Assembly (NCBI GenBank): GCA_011389685.1 | Contig: JAABTV010000017.1 | Span: 1 to 60,999, forward strand | Reading direction: 5' to 3' | Length of the DNA stretch: 60,999 nt | Source of the DNA: Paracoccaceae bacterium | GTDB lineage: Bacteria > Pseudomonadota > Alphaproteobacteria > Rhodobacterales > Rhodobacteraceae | In this document: positions 19,408 to 27,373 of the stretch, piece after piece | Layout of the letters: every line of letters starts with the position of its first letter | Numbering within the stretch: position 1 is the first letter of the stretch | Notes under the pieces: model-generated | What the model was told of the DNA's origin: nothing | The model's database searches: none | The model's input: the letters and a program-made list of their open reading frames with translations, nothing else | Made by a program: the position numbers and the translations under genes

Positions 19408-19913
19408 TCGGGCCAGAGCCCTGCCGGAGGATCGGCGACAACGCGCCCCGAGGCAAGATCCACTGTTGGCACGATCTCGCGGGTGAAAGGCAGGAGCACG
19501 CTGTCCTTGAGGCCCGGCCCGGTGATTTCAAGCAGATCGCCCGCGCCGTGGTTCTGCACCGATTTCACCTGGCCCAGTTCGGCGCCGCCAGTGTCGAAGA
19601 CGAGAAGGCCGATCAGGTCGGCATGATAGAATTCGTCGTCGGGCAACGAGGGCAGCTTGTCCCTCGGGGCATAGAGTTCGGTGCCGCGCAGCGCGTCCGC
19701 CTCTTCCTTGGTGGTGATACCGGAAAGGCGCGCGGCGAAACCGCCCTTGACCGGGCGGATGATCGTGACCGAAAAGGCGCGGTTGCCGTCCCGGGTCGTC
19801 AGCGGCGCATAATCGGCTATCGCCTGCGGGTCGGCGGTGAAGCTCTTGAGCCGCACCTCGCCGCGCACGCCATAGGCGCCTGCAATGGCGCCGACGCAGA
19901 TGAGATCTGTCAT
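19404..19913 (-). CDS. rimM: Ribosome maturation factor RimM
   Basis: The 169-residue protein assists assembly of the 30S subunit head and binds S19. The N-terminal RimM domain ([21 protein letters not shown]) and the C-terminal PRC-barrel ([19 protein letters not shown]...[15 protein letters not shown]) are both clear. It lies 59 nt downstream of rpsP, the usual order. Its stop overlaps the start of the sulfotransferase-like gene. trmD, which commonly follows, is absent from this window. Confidence 0.95.
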   Translation of the reverse strand: MTDLICVGAIAGAYGVRGEVRLKSFTADPQAIADYAPLTTRDGNRAFSVTIIRPVKGGFAARLSGITTKEEADALRGTELYAPRDKLPSLPDDEFYHADLIGLLVFDTGGAELGQVKSVQNHGAGDLLEITGPGLKDSVLLPFTREIVPTVDLASGRVVADPPAGLWPE

Positions 19914-19972
19914 GGCCTTGCCTTCGCGGATCGGGGCGGGCCGGGTCGGATTGCGCCGGCCCGGTCACCTGA

Positions 19973-20350
19973 TTATTCGGCGCTGGCCTCTGCGGCCGCT
20001 TCAGCCGGGGTTTCGGCGGCTTTGGCGGCCTTGGCCTCGGCGCGTTCCTGTGCGGCCTTGCCCGGGGTGCCTTTCTTGGGGTTCGAGCGGTCCTTTTTGG
20101 CGATCACGCCCGCCGCTTCGAGGAAACGCGACACGCGGTCGGTGATCTGCGCGCCCTGGTCGAGCCAGTATTGCACGCGCTCGATATCCATCTTGACGCG
20201 GTCTTCGCTGTCTTTGGGCAGAAGCGGGTTATAGGTGCCCAGCTTCTCGATGAAGCGGCCATCGCGCGGCATGCGCGAATCGGCTGCGACGATGCGATAG
20301 TAGGGACGTTTTTTCGAGCCGCCGCGGGCGAGCCGGATTTTCATAGCCAT
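19973..20350 (-). CDS. rpsP: 30S ribosomal protein S16
   Basis: The 125-residue protein shows the S16 core in its first ~80 residues ([21 protein letters not shown], then [20 protein letters not shown]). The core is followed by an Ala/Glu/Lys-rich tail of about 40 residues ([21 protein letters not shown]). Such tails are common in alphaproteobacterial S16 and are probably disordered. A GGAGA site precedes the ATG. It lies upstream of rimM in a leftward cluster whose first gene is ffh. Confidence 0.96.
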   Translation of the reverse strand: MAMKIRLARGGSKKRPYYRIVAADSRMPRDGRFIEKLGTYNPLLPKDSEDRVKMDIERVQYWLDQGAQITDRVSRFLEAAGVIAKKDRSNPKKGTPGKAAQERAEAKAAKAAETPAEAAAEASAE

Positions 20351-20405
20351 TTGCGTTTCTCCTTTGAATGGCGGGGTTGCACCGGAGGTGCGCTTCCCTG
20401 GTCAA

Positions 20406-20424
20406 GGTGGGCAGATTGCCCACC
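20406..20424. repeat. GGTGGGCA hairpin repeat (copy 1)
   Basis: A perfect 8-bp inverted repeat, GGTGGGCA and TGCCCACC with a GAT loop, sits directly against the stop codon of the chorismate mutase gene, in the gap before rpsP. A near-copy occurs at 28149-28167 between atpB and atpE. It could be a REP-like element that shapes mRNA ends. Confidence 0.7.
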
Positions 20425-20721
20425 CTACGATTGATGCTGGCGATGGTGCTGAATCACTTCAGCGATGATGAAGTTGAGGAATTTGCGGGCAAATTCCGGG
20501 TCGAGATCGGCGTCTTGCGCCAATTGTTCCAGCCGTGCGATCTGTTGCGCCTCGCGGGTGGGATCGGACGGGGGAAGGTCGTGCCGGGCCTTGAGCTTGC
20601 CAACGGCCTGGGTGTGCTTGAACCGCTCGCCCAGCGTATAGACGAGGATCGCGTCGAGCCGGTCGATGCTGGCGCGATGCGCCTTGAGCAATTCCGCTGC
20701 GCGGGTGACGGCGTCAGTCAA
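20425..20721 (-). CDS. AroQ-type chorismate mutase
   Basis: The 98-residue all-helical protein converts chorismate to prephenate for Phe/Tyr synthesis. The pattern IDRLDAILVYTLGERFKHTQAVGKLKA, with Arg and Lys for carboxylate binding, and FLNFIIAEVIQHH fit the small AroQ class. The start is a TTG (20719-20721) preceded by AAAGGA at suitable spacing, and it overlaps the GNAT stop by 8 nt. I see no in-frame ATG that would give a sensible N-terminus. This position between a GNAT gene and rpsP is common in Rhodobacteraceae, as far as I recall. Confidence 0.88.
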   Translation of the reverse strand: MTDAVTRAAELLKAHRASIDRLDAILVYTLGERFKHTQAVGKLKARHDLPPSDPTREAQQIARLEQLAQDADLDPEFARKFLNFIIAEVIQHHRQHQS

Positions 20722-21319
20722 TGGCCCATCCTTTCGGTTTGAAGAGCGGGTCGATGTAATTGGCGATCTCCATCTCGATCCCGTGCGCCAACTGGCTGCC
20801 CTTCAGCGTCGCGGGGGCGGGGTGGCGATAGACCGCGTCGGAACCGTCGATGGTGGCGGCCTCGGGGTCTTTCCTGGCGCCCAGCCGTTCAGCGAGGCGG
20901 ATCGAATCGAGGTTCTTGGGGTCGATATAGCTGACCGCGCCGTCCCAGCCCTGCGTGTCGTAGAAATAGCCACGTGCGGCATGGGTTGCCTCAAGCGCGT
21001 AGCCATGACCGGCCTTTTCGGGCCAGATGATCCAGGCAATTTCGCGCTCGGGCCATTTTGCGGGCATCCAGCCGCCAGCCATGCCGACGGTTTCATCCGT
21101 GTCCCTGAGGTGGATCATCCACATGCCGTAGCCACGAATGTTCCAATGTCCGATCTCGGCGGCATAGAGCATCCATGCCTCGTAGCCGTTGAGCGGGCCG
21201 CCCATGAAACGCGAGCGATAGGACGAAAAGGTCGCCTTGAAGTCGGGGTAATCCTCGGCTTCGGGGCCGCGCAGGACGAGGCGGCGGGTTTCCAGCGTGG
21301 GGATGTTGGCCGTGTGCAT
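20714..21319 (-). CDS. GNAT-family N-acetyltransferase (second of a pair)
   Basis: The 201-residue acetyltransferase is of the RimJ/RimL-like type. It begins IPTLETRRLVLRGPEAEDY, has the EIAWIIWPEKAGHGYALEA acetyl-CoA-binding segment near residue 90, and SYIDPKNLDSIRLAERLGAR as motif B. The ATG at 21319 overlaps the preceding GNAT stop by 1 nt (TGATG), and its own end overlaps chorismate mutase by 8 nt. It is a clear paralogue of the upstream gene and probably arose by tandem duplication. The acceptor is unknown. Confidence 0.88.
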   Translation of the reverse strand: MHTANIPTLETRRLVLRGPEAEDYPDFKATFSSYRSRFMGGPLNGYEAWMLYAAEIGHWNIRGYGMWMIHLRDTDETVGMAGGWMPAKWPEREIAWIIWPEKAGHGYALEATHAARGYFYDTQGWDGAVSYIDPKNLDSIRLAERLGARKDPEAATIDGSDAVYRHPAPATLKGSQLAHGIEMEIANYIDPLFKPKGWAID

Positions 21320-21870
21320 CAGGCGTAGGCCTCCATCCCGCCGTTTTCGAGATCTGCAGGCGCGAGGTGGCGCCAGATCTCGACCGGGCCGTATTCGGGA
21401 TCGTGATAGATCCGCTCGAGCGAAGCGCCGAGGCGGCGGGCGACCGCTCTGGAGGGTTCGTTCTTCGGATCGATCTGGGAGATCGCGGTGTCCCATCCCA
21501 GCACGTCATAGGCATGGGCGCGCGCGGCCAGTGCGGCCTCGGTGGCATAGCCCTTGCCCTCGGCGTGGGGCATCAGGGTCCAGGCGATTTCACGTTCGGC
21601 CCAGCCTTCGGGGAACCACAGGCCGACGCGGCCCTGATAGGTGCCGGTCGCCTTGTCTTCCAGCGCCCAGAAGCCGTAGCCGCGAAACGCCCAGTGCCCG
21701 ACCATCATCGCAAGGGCCCGCCAGGCCCGGTGTGCGGGCAGCGGGCCACCGACGAAACGCGAGGCGTCGGTGGCGAAGAAATCGCGCTCATGCGCGAAAT
21801 CGCTTTCGCTGTGTTCGCGCAGGATCAGGCGTTCGGTTTCCAGCCTGGGGATGTCGAGGGCAAGTGTCAT
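21319..21870 (-). CDS. GNAT-family N-acetyltransferase (first of a pair)
   Basis: The 183-residue acetyltransferase parallels its downstream neighbour throughout: IPRLETERLILREHSESD at the N-terminus, EIAWTLMPHAEGKGYATEA for acetyl-CoA binding, and SQIDPKNEPSRAVARRLGAS in motif B. The shared WAFRGYGFWAL / WNIRGYGMWMI segment strengthens the paralogy. It lies 112 nt downstream of ffh on the same strand. RimJ/RimL-like enzymes can acetylate ribosomal proteins or small amines, but I cannot assign a substrate. Confidence 0.88.
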   Translation of the reverse strand: MTLALDIPRLETERLILREHSESDFAHERDFFATDASRFVGGPLPAHRAWRALAMMVGHWAFRGYGFWALEDKATGTYQGRVGLWFPEGWAEREIAWTLMPHAEGKGYATEAALAARAHAYDVLGWDTAISQIDPKNEPSRAVARRLGASLERIYHDPEYGPVEIWRHLAPADLENGGMEAYA

Positions 21871-21930
21871 GGCCGCGCACCCGTCCCGGCGGCGGGCACC
21901 TTTGGCGACCGCAGAACCGGGGCGCTGCCC

Positions 21931-21962
21931 CGGACCCCGAGGTATTTTGGGTCAGATGAAGC
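21931..21962 (+). repeat. GTATTT...GATGAA intergenic motif (copy 1)
   Basis: The stretch between ffh and the first GNAT gene carries ACCCCGAGGTATTTTGGG followed by TCAGATGAA. A closely similar string lies at 33575-33603. It is read in the plus direction although the flanking genes are on the minus strand. Confidence 0.5.
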
Positions 21963-21982
21963 CATGGATGCGTGCCTGCCTT

Positions 21983-23473
21983 CTATTTCTTCTTGCCCAG
22001 ACCCGAGAGGCCGGGGGGCAGGCTCGTGCCGCCGCCGAGGCCGGGGAGGCCGCCGCCCTGGCCCATCTGCCTGGCGGCCTGTTCAATTGCCTTCTGGTCC
22101 ATGCCTTCGGGCATCTCGCCGGGTGCGCCGCCCTTGCCGAACATGCCCTTCATAGCCTGCTTGAGCATGCCGCCCTTGCCCATCTTCTTCATCATGTCGC
22201 CCATCTGGCGCTGCATCTTGAGAAGCTTGTTGAGATCGGAGACGTCGAGCCCGGCGCCCTTGGCGATGCGTTTCTTGCGGCTGGCCTGAAGGACCTGGGG
22301 ATTGGCGCGTTCGAGTTTGGTCATCGACTGGATGAGCGCGATCTGCTGGCGGATGATCCTGTCGTCAAAGCCGGCCGCCTCGACCTGTTTGGCCATCTTG
22401 CCCATGCCGGGCATCATGCCCATGATCCCCTCCATGCCGCCCATCTTGAGCATCTGTTCGAGCTGCATCTTGAGGTCGTTCATGTTGAATCGGCCCTTCT
22501 GGAACCGTTTCATCATGCGTTCGGCCTGTTCGGCCTCGATGGTTTGCTGTGCCTTCTCGACGAGGGAGACGATATCGCCCATGCCGAGGATGCGCCCGGC
22601 GATGCGGTCGGGCTCGAAGGTCTCGAGCGCGTCCATCTTTTCGCCAAGGCCCACGAAGCGGATCGGCTTGCCGGTGACCGCGCGCATCGACAGCGCCGCG
22701 CCGCCGCGCCCGTCGCCGTCCATCCGGGTGAGGACGACCCCGGAAATGCCGATCTTGGCGTCGAATTCCTCGGCGACCTCGACCGCGACCTGGCCGGTCA
22801 GGCCATCGACCACCAGGAGCGTTTCGCGCGGATGGACGACATCGCGGACGTCCTCGACCTCTTGCATCAGGGTTTCGTCGATCTGAAGCCGTCCGGCGGT
22901 GTCGAGCATGTAGACGTCATAGCCGCCCATCGTCGCCTGTTGCCTGGCGCGGCGGGCGATATCCACCGGCTTCTGGCCGGGCACGATGGGAAGCGTATCG
23001 ACACCGATCTGGGTGCCCAGAATGGCGAGTTGCTCCATCGCCGCGGGGCGATAGACGTCGAGCGAGGCCATCAGCACCTTCTTGCCTTCGCGCTCCTTGA
23101 GGCGCTTGGCGAGCTTGCCGGTGGTTGTGGTCTTGCCGCCGCCCTGAAGGCCGACCATCAGGATCGGCGCGGGCGGGTTGTCGATCTTGAGCCGGCCGGG
23201 ATCCTCGTCGCCGGTCAGCGTCTCGACAAGGGCGTCGTGGACGATCTTGACCACCTGCTGGCCCGGCGTGACGGATTTGGTCACGGACTGACCGGTGGCG
23301 CGATCCTGCACACGCTTGATGAAGGCGCGGGCGACAGGCAGCGAGACGTCGGCTTCGAGCAGGGCGACGCGCACCTCGCGCAGGGCGGTCTTGACGTCGT
23401 CCTCGGACAGCGCGCCCTGTTTCGTCAGCCGGTCAAAGACACCGGAGAGGCGTTCGGACAGATTTTCAAACAT
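21983..23473 (-). CDS. ffh: Signal recognition particle protein Ffh (SRP54)
   Basis: The 496-residue GTPase targets ribosomes making membrane proteins to the translocon through FtsY. It has the N domain, then the G domain with GLQGGGKTTTTGKLA near residue 105, DTAGRL near 191 and TRMDGDGRGGAAL near 248. The C-terminal M domain is Met-rich (MEGIMGMMPGMGKMAKQ and MQRQMGDMMKKMGKGGM) and binds 4.5S RNA and signal peptides. An AGGAG site precedes the ATG. It heads the leftward run ffh-GNAT-GNAT-chorismate mutase-rpsP-rimM. Confidence 0.97.
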   Translation of the reverse strand: MFENLSERLSGVFDRLTKQGALSEDDVKTALREVRVALLEADVSLPVARAFIKRVQDRATGQSVTKSVTPGQQVVKIVHDALVETLTGDEDPGRLKIDNPPAPILMVGLQGGGKTTTTGKLAKRLKEREGKKVLMASLDVYRPAAMEQLAILGTQIGVDTLPIVPGQKPVDIARRARQQATMGGYDVYMLDTAGRLQIDETLMQEVEDVRDVVHPRETLLVVDGLTGQVAVEVAEEFDAKIGISGVVLTRMDGDGRGGAALSMRAVTGKPIRFVGLGEKMDALETFEPDRIAGRILGMGDIVSLVEKAQQTIEAEQAERMMKRFQKGRFNMNDLKMQLEQMLKMGGMEGIMGMMPGMGKMAKQVEAAGFDDRIIRQQIALIQSMTKLERANPQVLQASRKKRIAKGAGLDVSDLNKLLKMQRQMGDMMKKMGKGGMLKQAMKGMFGKGGAPGEMPEGMDQKAIEQAARQMGQGGGLPGLGGGTSLPPGLSGLGKKK

Positions 23474-23804
23474 CTCGTCGGCTCCTGTGACCGTTTCCTG
23501 TTCATGCCCACCAGATAGGGGTGGAGCGGCTCAATGCCAAACGATGCGCGCCCCCGTGGGCCTATCCAAACGATGCGCGCCCCCGTGGGCGCGACGCGCT
23601 GACGGAGGGCGATCCCGGGACATGACCCAAGGGACCGGAAGTTTGGCGGCTTCCGGGTATCGAGCGGGCATTAAGGTGATGCGGCGCGGGAGTCAAGTGG
23701 CGGGATGGGCACCTTCCCGGCCCGGATCGGGTCAAAGAATGGGCCAGAGGTGATTTTCATGCGTAGGGGTGGCAGAAGGCGAAACGGACGAACAGGAAAA
23801 GGCG
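23474..23804. other. Divergent intergenic region with a 25-bp tandem repeat
   Basis: This 331-bp gap separates ffh (leftward) from the glycosyltransferase-like gene (rightward) and should hold both promoters; I could not place either with confidence. The only clear structure is the 25-bp direct repeat at 23537-23590. A reading frame from a GTG at 23769 enters the next gene and could lengthen it by 12 residues. Confidence 0.6.
23537..23590 (+). repeat. Two identical 25-bp direct repeats, 29-bp period
   Basis: Copies at 23537-23561 and 23566-23590 are identical over 25 bp and separated by 4 nt (CTAT). Each contains CGATGCGCGCCCCCGTGGGC. The second copy can also fold into a GC-rich hairpin (CGCGCCC pairing with GGGCGCG). 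Only two units exist, so it is not a CRISPR array. Confidence 0.8.
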
Positions 23805-24584
23805 ATGCGGGCGATGTACAAGGGTGTGATCTATGTGGCGACGGGGCCGGATTACCGCGATCTTGCCCTGCAATCGGCGCGGTCCTTGCGGCAGGTCGAG
23901 CCGGGGTTGCCGATCGATCTGTTCACCGATGCGCCTGACGCCGTGCCCCGCGGCGTGTTCGATGCGGTTCATCCGATCGAGACGCCGCATCGGCGATCCA
24001 AGCTCGATTGCATGGGGCTGACCCGGTTCGAGCGCACGCTTTACCTTGATTGCGATACGTTGATCACCGCCCCTTTGGGTGATCTCTTTCACCTGCTGGA
24101 TCGGTTCGAAATGGCGCTGGCCCATGACGTGCGCCGGGCGAGCGACCTGATCCGCGAGGGGTTTGAACAGGTCACGCCCTATGCCTTTCCGCAAATGAAT
24201 TCGGGCGTTGTGCTTTATCGGCGGTCCGAACGGGTTCTGGATTTCCTGCGGGACTGGGCGCGGCGGTTCGCCGAGGCCGGCGTGACGCGGGATCAGGTGA
24301 TCCTGAAGGACATGCTATGGCAGGGCGATCTGGCGTTCTACGTGCTGCCGCCCGAGTTCAACCTGCGGCGGCTGACGGTGCTGGATGCCTGGGAGCCGGA
24401 GGATGCGATCCCGACTATCCTGCATTCACACAGGCTGATGGATCACATGTGCGACGGGGGTGTTCGGTTGAGCGGGGTTGAGGACCTTGTCGAGGCCGAG
24501 CGGCGCGCGTTGACCGAGGAGTGGCGGCGCGCCGGTGGGCATGATACCGGGGCGATCGGGCGGTTTCTGCGTCGCAAGGGATAA
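23805..24584 (+). CDS. Glycosyltransferase-like protein (GT-A fold, DxD motif)
   Basis: The 259-residue protein resembles nucleotide-sugar-dependent transferases of the GT8/glycogenin kind. MYKGVIYVATGPDYRDLALQSARSLR forms the first beta-alpha unit, LTRFERTLYLDCDTLI carries the metal-binding DxD, and FPQMNSGVVLYRRS matches the conserved NSG segment. No membrane helix is seen. I chose the ATG at 23805, after AGGAAAAGG. ATG 23814 and GTG 23769 are alternatives. The sugar and acceptor are unknown, and it has no same-strand partner. Confidence 0.72.
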   Translation: MRAMYKGVIYVATGPDYRDLALQSARSLRQVEPGLPIDLFTDAPDAVPRGVFDAVHPIETPHRRSKLDCMGLTRFERTLYLDCDTLITAPLGDLFHLLDRFEMALAHDVRRASDLIREGFEQVTPYAFPQMNSGVVLYRRSERVLDFLRDWARRFAEAGVTRDQVILKDMLWQGDLAFYVLPPEFNLRRLTVLDAWEPEDAIPTILHSHRLMDHMCDGGVRLSGVEDLVEAERRALTEEWRRAGGHDTGAIGRFLRRKG

Positions 24585-24688
24585 CGGCCGCATGGAACGC
24601 ATGATCGGCAATGGAGGTTGCCCGTCTTCCGTTTATCATGAAGACTGGCACATCGACCTGATATGAAACGACGCCGGGGGCGGACGGG

Positions 24689-25573
24689 ATGGAGAACTGG
24701 GACGAGGTGAGAACCGCCTTTCAGGTTGCGCGGCTCGGAACGGTGAGCGGCGCGGCCGAGGTTCTGGGGGTCCACCATGCGACGGTGATCCGCCACATCG
24801 ACGCGCTCGAAGGGCGGTTGGGCGTCAGGTTGTTCCAGCGGCATTCCCGCGGTTACACCGCCACCGAGGCCGGCGAGGACCTGTTGCGCGTGGCGCGGGC
24901 GACGGATGACCAGTTCGCGCAGCTCGCGGGGCGCATCAAGGGACGTGGCAACGCCGTCACCGGAGAGCTTGTCGTGACGGGCCTGGCCGAGTTCAGCCGG
25001 ATCCTGGCGCCGATCCTGTCGGAGTTCCAGCGCAAGCATCCCGGTCTTGTCGTGCGCCTGAAGGCGAGCGAGCGGTTGTTCCGGCTGGAATATGGTGAGG
25101 CGCATGTCGCCATCCGTGCGGGGCAGGATGCCCCGGGAGAACCCGACAATGTCGTGCAGAAACTGATGGATGAGCCGGTCGGGCTCTACGCCAGCAAGGC
25201 CTATGTCGACCGCCATGGGTGCCCGTCCGGTGTCGAGGAGCTGGGCGATCATGCGTTCGTCGGCACCGATGACACGGCGTCGCGCGCGCCCTTTGCGCAG
25301 TGGCTGCGTGCGCATGTTCCCGAAGACCGTATCGTGTTTCGGGCCGACGATTTCCGCGCACAGGAAGAGGCGGTTCTGGCCGGGGCGGGTATCGGCTTTC
25401 TGGCGATCGAGGACGCGGCGCAGGTGCCGGACCTTGTCGAGATCATGGCACCGCGCGAGGAGTGGGCGGTCCCGCTCTGGATCGTGACCCATATGGACCT
25501 GCACCGCACGGCCAAGGTGCAGGCCTTTCTGAAGCATCTCAAGGAGACCCTGGCGCAGAGGCGCAAACCGTGA
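24689..25573 (+). CDS. LysR-family transcriptional regulator
   Basis: The 294-residue regulator has an N-terminal winged helix (WDEVRTAFQVARLGTVSGAAEVLGVHHATVIRHIDALE, residues 3-40) followed by GVRLFQRHSRGYTATEAGEDLL. The C-terminal periplasmic-binding-like effector domain starts with ELVVTGLAEFSRILAPIL. The stop overlaps the GTG start of the EamA transporter (GTGA), so it is co-translated with and probably linked to that exporter. Such pairs usually respond to the exported metabolite. Confidence 0.92.
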   Translation: MENWDEVRTAFQVARLGTVSGAAEVLGVHHATVIRHIDALEGRLGVRLFQRHSRGYTATEAGEDLLRVARATDDQFAQLAGRIKGRGNAVTGELVVTGLAEFSRILAPILSEFQRKHPGLVVRLKASERLFRLEYGEAHVAIRAGQDAPGEPDNVVQKLMDEPVGLYASKAYVDRHGCPSGVEELGDHAFVGTDDTASRAPFAQWLRAHVPEDRIVFRADDFRAQEEAVLAGAGIGFLAIEDAAQVPDLVEIMAPREEWAVPLWIVTHMDLHRTAKVQAFLKHLKETLAQRRKP

Positions 25574-26454
25574 CGCCGGCGCAGACCGGACATCTGGCGA
25601 TGCTGGCCTTTTCGGCGCTGGTGGCGGGGTCGTTTTCGCTCGGAGTGATGGCGGCGCCGCATATTGCGCCCGCCGCTCTCAATGCGCCGCGATTCCTGAT
25701 CGCCGCCCTCGTGGTCGGTGCGGTGGCACTCGCCACGACCGGCGTGCCGAAAAGTGCGGCCCGCGCGCCGTGGCGCTATCTGCTGCTGGGGGGCACCTTC
25801 GCCACCTATTTCGTGCTGATGTTCGAGGGGTTGAAGACGGCCGCGCCTGTTTCCGCCTCGGCCGTGTTCACGCTGACCCCGGTGATGTCGGCGATCATCG
25901 GTTACGCGATGCTGCGACAGATCACGACACCGCGCATGGCGCTGGGGCTGAGCGTGGGGGCGGTCGGGGCGCTCTGGGTGATCTTTCGCGCCGATTGGGA
26001 GGCTTTTCGCGCCTTCGAGATCGGGCGGGGTGAGATGATCTATTTCTGGGGCTGCGTGGCGCATGCGGCCTATACGCCCATGGTGCGGCTGCTCAATCGT
26101 GGGGAATCACCGGTCGTGTTCACCTTCGGCATGCTGGTCGCGGGCTGCGTGCTGGTCACGATCTATGGCTGGAGCGACATCCGCGCGACCGATTGGGCGG
26201 CGCTTCCGGCGATCGTCTGGATCACGCTGATTTATGTTTCGGTCTTTGCCAGTGCGGTCACCTTCGTGTTGCTGCAATTCGCCACGCTGCGGCTGCCCTC
26301 GGCCAAGGTGATGGCCTATACCTATCTCACGCCCAGCTGGGTGATCGCATGGGAGGTTGCGCTTGGTCACGAGGTGCCGGCCGCTCTGGTGATGGCGGGG
26401 GTGGGGCTGACGGTGGTGGCGCTTCTGGTGCTGCTCAAGGACGAGGGAAATTGA
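25570..26454 (+). CDS. EamA/DMT-family transporter
   Basis: The 294-residue membrane protein has about ten helices arranged as two EamA repeats: MLAFSALVAGSFSLGVMAAPHI to AVFTLTPVMSAIIGYAMLR, then YFWGCVAHAAYTPMVRLLNR to AYTYLTPSWVIAWEVALGHEV. Members export amino acids or other small metabolites. The start is taken as GTG 25570, which overlaps the LysR stop by 4 nt. An in-frame ATG ten codons later is an alternative. An apparent longer frame upstream is only a shadow inside lysR. Confidence 0.88.
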   Translation: MTPAQTGHLAMLAFSALVAGSFSLGVMAAPHIAPAALNAPRFLIAALVVGAVALATTGVPKSAARAPWRYLLLGGTFATYFVLMFEGLKTAAPVSASAVFTLTPVMSAIIGYAMLRQITTPRMALGLSVGAVGALWVIFRADWEAFRAFEIGRGEMIYFWGCVAHAAYTPMVRLLNRGESPVVFTFGMLVAGCVLVTIYGWSDIRATDWAALPAIVWITLIYVSVFASAVTFVLLQFATLRLPSAKVMAYTYLTPSWVIAWEVALGHEVPAALVMAGVGLTVVALLVLLKDEGN

Positions 26455-26470
26455 GAGGCCTGCCGGCGCG

Positions 26471-26806
26471 CTATGGCGTGGGGTCGGTGCCGAACTCGCC
26501 TTCGAGAAAGCGCTCGAATGCATCGAGATTGACCGGTTCGAACTGGCCAAACCCCTGCATCCAGACCGAGGCCGCGCGCAGCGCGTCGGGCTCGAGCTTG
26601 CACCATTTCACCCGGCCGCGCTTTTCCTGGCTGATGAGCCCGGCGCGGGTCAGGATTGTCAGGTGCTTGGAAATCGCCGCGAGCGACATCTCGAACGGGT
26701 CGGCCACGTCGGTGACGGCCATGTCATCCTCGAGAAGCATGGTCAGGATGGCCCGCCGTGTCGGGTCGGCCAGCGCGGCGAATGTGGCGTCGAGGGTTTC
26801 GCTCAT
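26471..26806 (-). CDS. ArsR-family transcriptional regulator
   Basis: The 111-residue winged-helix protein has the pattern LADPTRRAILTMLLEDDMAVTDVADPF and the recognition helix LAAISKHLTILTRAGLISQEKRGRVKWCKL. I see no metal-binding Cys pair typical of ArsR/SmtB, so it fits the metal-independent subgroup often paired with SRPBCC/AHSA1 genes. No such partner lies next to it here. I chose ATG 26806; an open extension to 26974 reads through a low-complexity leader and the operator region. It is convergent with the EamA gene and divergent from the atp operon. Confidence 0.87.
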   Translation of the reverse strand: MSETLDATFAALADPTRRAILTMLLEDDMAVTDVADPFEMSLAAISKHLTILTRAGLISQEKRGRVKWCKLEPDALRAASVWMQGFGQFEPVNLDAFERFLEGEFGTDPTP

Positions 26807-26838
26807 GGCTTGGGGTTTGTCCGAGACCGGCACATTCG

Positions 26839-26854
26839 TCAACCGTTTGGTTGA
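26839..26854. promoter_or_regulatory. Candidate ArsR operator
   Basis: TCAACCGTTTGGTTGA has perfect 6-bp arms around GTTT, 33 nt upstream of the arsR-type start. From memory, ArsR regulators of the SRPBCC-associated subgroup bind similar AACC-N4-GGTT sites. Autoregulation is the simplest reading. Confidence 0.55.
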
Positions 26855-26979
26855 ATATGAGGTTTTGCTGAAACGGCCCCGCACCAACGCTGCGGCCGAA
26901 TGGTGGCAACCGGCAGGTCGGAGAAAAACCTTCTTGATATCAGGTGTTTGAGTGGTGGTTCCGGGGGATTTCATGACGC

Positions 26980-27008
26980 TTGACTCTGTCCGGCCCGGCC
27001 CCTAGCAA
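26980..27008 (+). promoter_or_regulatory. Candidate promoter of the F0 ATP synthase operon
   Basis: TTGACT (26980-26985) and TAGCAA (27003-27008) are separated by 17 nt, about 30 nt upstream of the atpI GTG. The -35 is a 5/6 match to the sigma70 consensus; the -10 is weak. Confidence 0.5.
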
Positions 27009-27037
27009 AGGCACAAATTACCGATGGGGGAAATCGC

Positions 27038-27370
27038 GTGACCGATCCCGATCCAAAGCAACGCCTCGCGGAGCTGGATGCGCGGATCGCGGCCGCCAAA
27101 AAGGCCGGCGAACGCGACAAGCCCCATCAGGAAGAACACTATTCCAAGGCCCAGATCGGCTGGCGGATGGTGATTGAAATGGTTGCCGGTCTTTTGATCG
27201 GTTTCGGCATGGGATACGGGCTTGACCGCCTGTTCGGGACGCTTCCGATCTTTCTCGTGCTGATGACATTGTTGGGCTTTGCTGCCGGTGTGCGCACGAT
27301 GCTGCGAACCGCGAAGGAGTTCGACGTGGTGGATGAGCCCGACAGGGCCGAAGAAGACGAGAGGATGTAG
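27038..27370 (+). CDS. atpI: ATP synthase protein I
   Basis: The 110-residue protein has a charged N-terminal helix (LAELDARIAAAKKAG) and two membrane helices (MVAGLLIGFGMGYGLDRLF and LPIFLVLMTLLGFAAGVRTM). These are the features of the AtpI assembly factor that helps form the c-ring. The start is GTG with GGGGGAAA upstream. It is first in the operon atpI-atpB-atpE-b'-b, and atpB starts 3 nt after its stop. Confidence 0.92.
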   Translation: MTDPDPKQRLAELDARIAAAKKAGERDKPHQEEHYSKAQIGWRMVIEMVAGLLIGFGMGYGLDRLFGTLPIFLVLMTLLGFAAGVRTMLRTAKEFDVVDEPDRAEEDERM

Positions 27371-27373
27371 GAC

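Noticed and set aside
23537..23590. 25-bp repeat considered as a CRISPR remnant
   Set aside because: There are only two units, the spacer is 4 nt, and no cas genes are near.
25300..25569. N-terminal extension of the EamA transporter into lysR
   Set aside because: The extension is out of frame with lysR, lacks hydrophobic segments and reads like a shadow. The GTG overlap start is better.
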